Below, one piece after another: positions 11,935 through 12,112 of a DNA stretch of 12,112 nt. This DNA comes from Candidatus Syntropharchaeum sp. (lineage in GTDB: Archaea > Halobacteriota > Syntropharchaeia > Alkanophagales > Methanospirareceae), in contig JADHYP010000025.1 of assembly GCA_016782355.1 (NCBI GenBank), positions 1 through 12,112 of the forward strand, written 5' to 3'. The position numbers and the translations under genes were made by a program. The notes below the pieces were generated by a model that worked only from the letters and a program-made list of their open reading frames with translations, had not been told where the DNA came from and ran no database searches. Position 1 is the first letter of the stretch; each line of letters starts with the position of its first letter.

Positions 11935-12112
11935 TTATTTGACACTCGCTCTCAGTATGTCACTTGCAGTTAATATCCCTATGGGAACACCGTAAGCGGG
12001 GCTTAGAGAAAGTATCAATAACCTGTGAATGTTCAAATCCCGCATAATATCCGCGGCTTTTTTTATCGTCATTTCCGCGTCTATCGTCCTCACAAAGGTG
12101 GACATAACCTCC
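11935..12112 (-). CDS. CBS-domain protein, C-terminal part (partial)
   Basis: Minus-strand frame entering from the right edge and ending at a TAA (11935-11937). The visible 58-59 residues have the second-half pattern of a CBS domain: a VMSTFVRTIDAEMTIKKAAD start, IMRDLNIHRLLIL, a short loop, then GILTASDILRASVK. CBS domains come in pairs and bind adenosyl nucleotides or SAM to sense energy or metabolite state. What the domain is attached to lies outside the window. Confidence 0.8.
   Translation of the reverse strand, partial: EVMSTFVRTIDAEMTIKKAADIMRDLNIHRLLILSLSPAYGVPIGILTASDILRASVK

Overview
The window looks like a chromosomal fragment of an uncultured euryarchaeon with methane or alkane C1 metabolism. 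HdrA, FrhB, MetF and MetV sit together, archaeal TATA boxes precede several genes, and no bacterial -10/-35 promoters are evident. MetF combined with F420-type proteins is reported for ANME-1 (Methanophagales) and relatives, where MetF is thought to replace Mer. That assignment is inference from gene content, not a database result.

Region 1 (1-4811, minus strand) is a tightly packed operon read right to left: metV, metF, hdrA, frhB, then the 5' end of a second hdrA-like gene cut by the window edge. Gaps are 1-11 bp. The likely product is a methylene-tetrahydropterin reductase that exchanges electrons through HdrA (FAD and Fe-S) with FrhB (F420).

Region 2 (4841-8889) is an accessory block and the most unusual part. 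It holds a two-domain small protein (174 aa), a divergent single-domain AAA+ ATPase, an 87-aa paralog of the two-domain protein's C-terminal half, an 81-aa paralog of its N-terminal half, a GvpD/KaiC-like tandem RecA-fold ATPase, and two near-identical 58-aa minus-strand genes that flank that ATPase. Three minus-strand genes (174 aa, 87 aa, GvpD-like) share one promoter/operator layout, so they look like one locally controlled set. The downstream 58-aa gene overlaps the 3' end of the 81-aa gene on opposite strands.

Region 3 (9128-11253, plus strand) has two tandem paralogous membrane proteins of about 315 aa. Each is built from two copies of a 4-helix unit of about 150 aa, giving four copies in total, of a family I do not recognise. 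AT-rich AAATCC(C/T)AA repeat elements sit exactly at the 3' end of both genes. The second element carries a truncated four-helix-bundle (23S-IVS/S23 type) gene.

Region 4 (11554-12112, minus strand) has a small single-TM protein and the C-terminal part of a CBS-domain protein that enters from beyond the right edge. I saw no rRNA, tRNA, CRISPR array or conventional insertion sequence.
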